Positions 63,929-64,000 of a stretch of 64,000 nucleotides of DNA are shown here, piece after piece. Within the stretch, counting starts at the first letter, position 1. Every line of letters starts with the position of its first letter. Position numbers and translations under genes: made by a program. The notes beneath the pieces were generated by a model. That model did not search any database and had not been told where the DNA came from. It saw nothing but the letters and a program-made list of their open reading frames with translations. This DNA is from Companilactobacillus sp. (GTDB lineage: Bacteria; Bacillota; Bacilli; Lactobacillales; Lactobacillaceae): contig NZ_JAKVLR010000001.1 of assembly GCF_022484265.1 (NCBI RefSeq), forward strand, positions 1,550,001 to 1,614,000. The letters run 5' to 3'.

Positions 63929-64000
63929 GAAAAATAAATAATTATTTTTATTTTAATAAAATGTGTAAAAAATTATCAAAATAGCCAACTAACATATGCT

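Overview
The window is low-GC Gram-positive DNA with the gene content of a lactic acid bacterium. A Companilactobacillus-like or otherwise Lactobacillaceae host is my inference; no rRNA or other marker gene is present to prove it. Pointers are a respiratory set (cydB-cydD-cydC, menA, a polyprenyl diphosphate synthase, type II NADH dehydrogenase, ferrochelatase and an Nramp transporter) alongside fermentative genes (ackA, lactate permease, GAPDH), SLAP-like secreted proteins and a T-box in front of asnS. No tRNA, rRNA, prophage, transposase or CRISPR array was seen.

Layout. 1-4.4 kb: end of the cytochrome bd operon. 4.5-7.1 kb: a MerR-type membrane regulator and a phosphatase pair. 7.5-10.8 kb: quinone-chain genes and acetate kinase. 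10.9-15.1 kb: a surface-glycan cluster (coiled-coil protein, a frameshifted processive glycosyltransferase, a GtrB-like transferase). 15.1-19.1 kb: structured repeats, AraC regulator, GAPDH, lactate permease. 19.4-24.5 kb: TetR regulator, antiporter and NADH dehydrogenase, in which a 2,075-bp segment is tandemly duplicated, leaving two antiporter genes and one truncated plus one intact ndh. 24.6-33.1 kb: PrsW-like protease, serine hydrolase, ammonium transporter, DUF1003 protein, nicotinamidase, hydrolase, two sister secreted proteins, and a DsbB-like protein with a small membrane partner. 33.1-35.4 kb: hemH-mntH. 35.4-42.9 kb: dispersed repeat, lipoprotein, LOG protein, Thr-rich secreted hydrolase, XRE/membrane-protein operon, Fic toxin-antitoxin pair. 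42.9-46.2 kb: copper operon with two cupredoxins and cop boxes, then repeats of two families. 46.2-54.8 kb: hydrolase, rarA and a five-gene MarR-controlled efflux/azoreductase operon. 54.8-64 kb: T-box-asnS, acetyltransferase, two sister lipoproteins around a large GT-C-like membrane protein, map, and a cystine-type symporter.

How it fits together. NADH dehydrogenase 2 would pass electrons to a menaquinone made with the prenyl chain synthase and MenA, and cytochrome bd would pass them to oxygen; CydDC is needed for bd assembly, and ferrochelatase and MntH bear on haem and metal supply. The copper operon, the MarR operon and the Fic module are self-contained stress or accessory units, each with its own visible control sites or translational coupling.

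The most unusual content is non-coding: a family of four roughly 120-175 bp hairpin elements in two tandem pairs 30 kb apart whose outer stems differ in sequence but stay paired (15135-15436 and 45626-45875), and a second dispersed repeat in opposite orientations (35492-35624 and 46040-46162).
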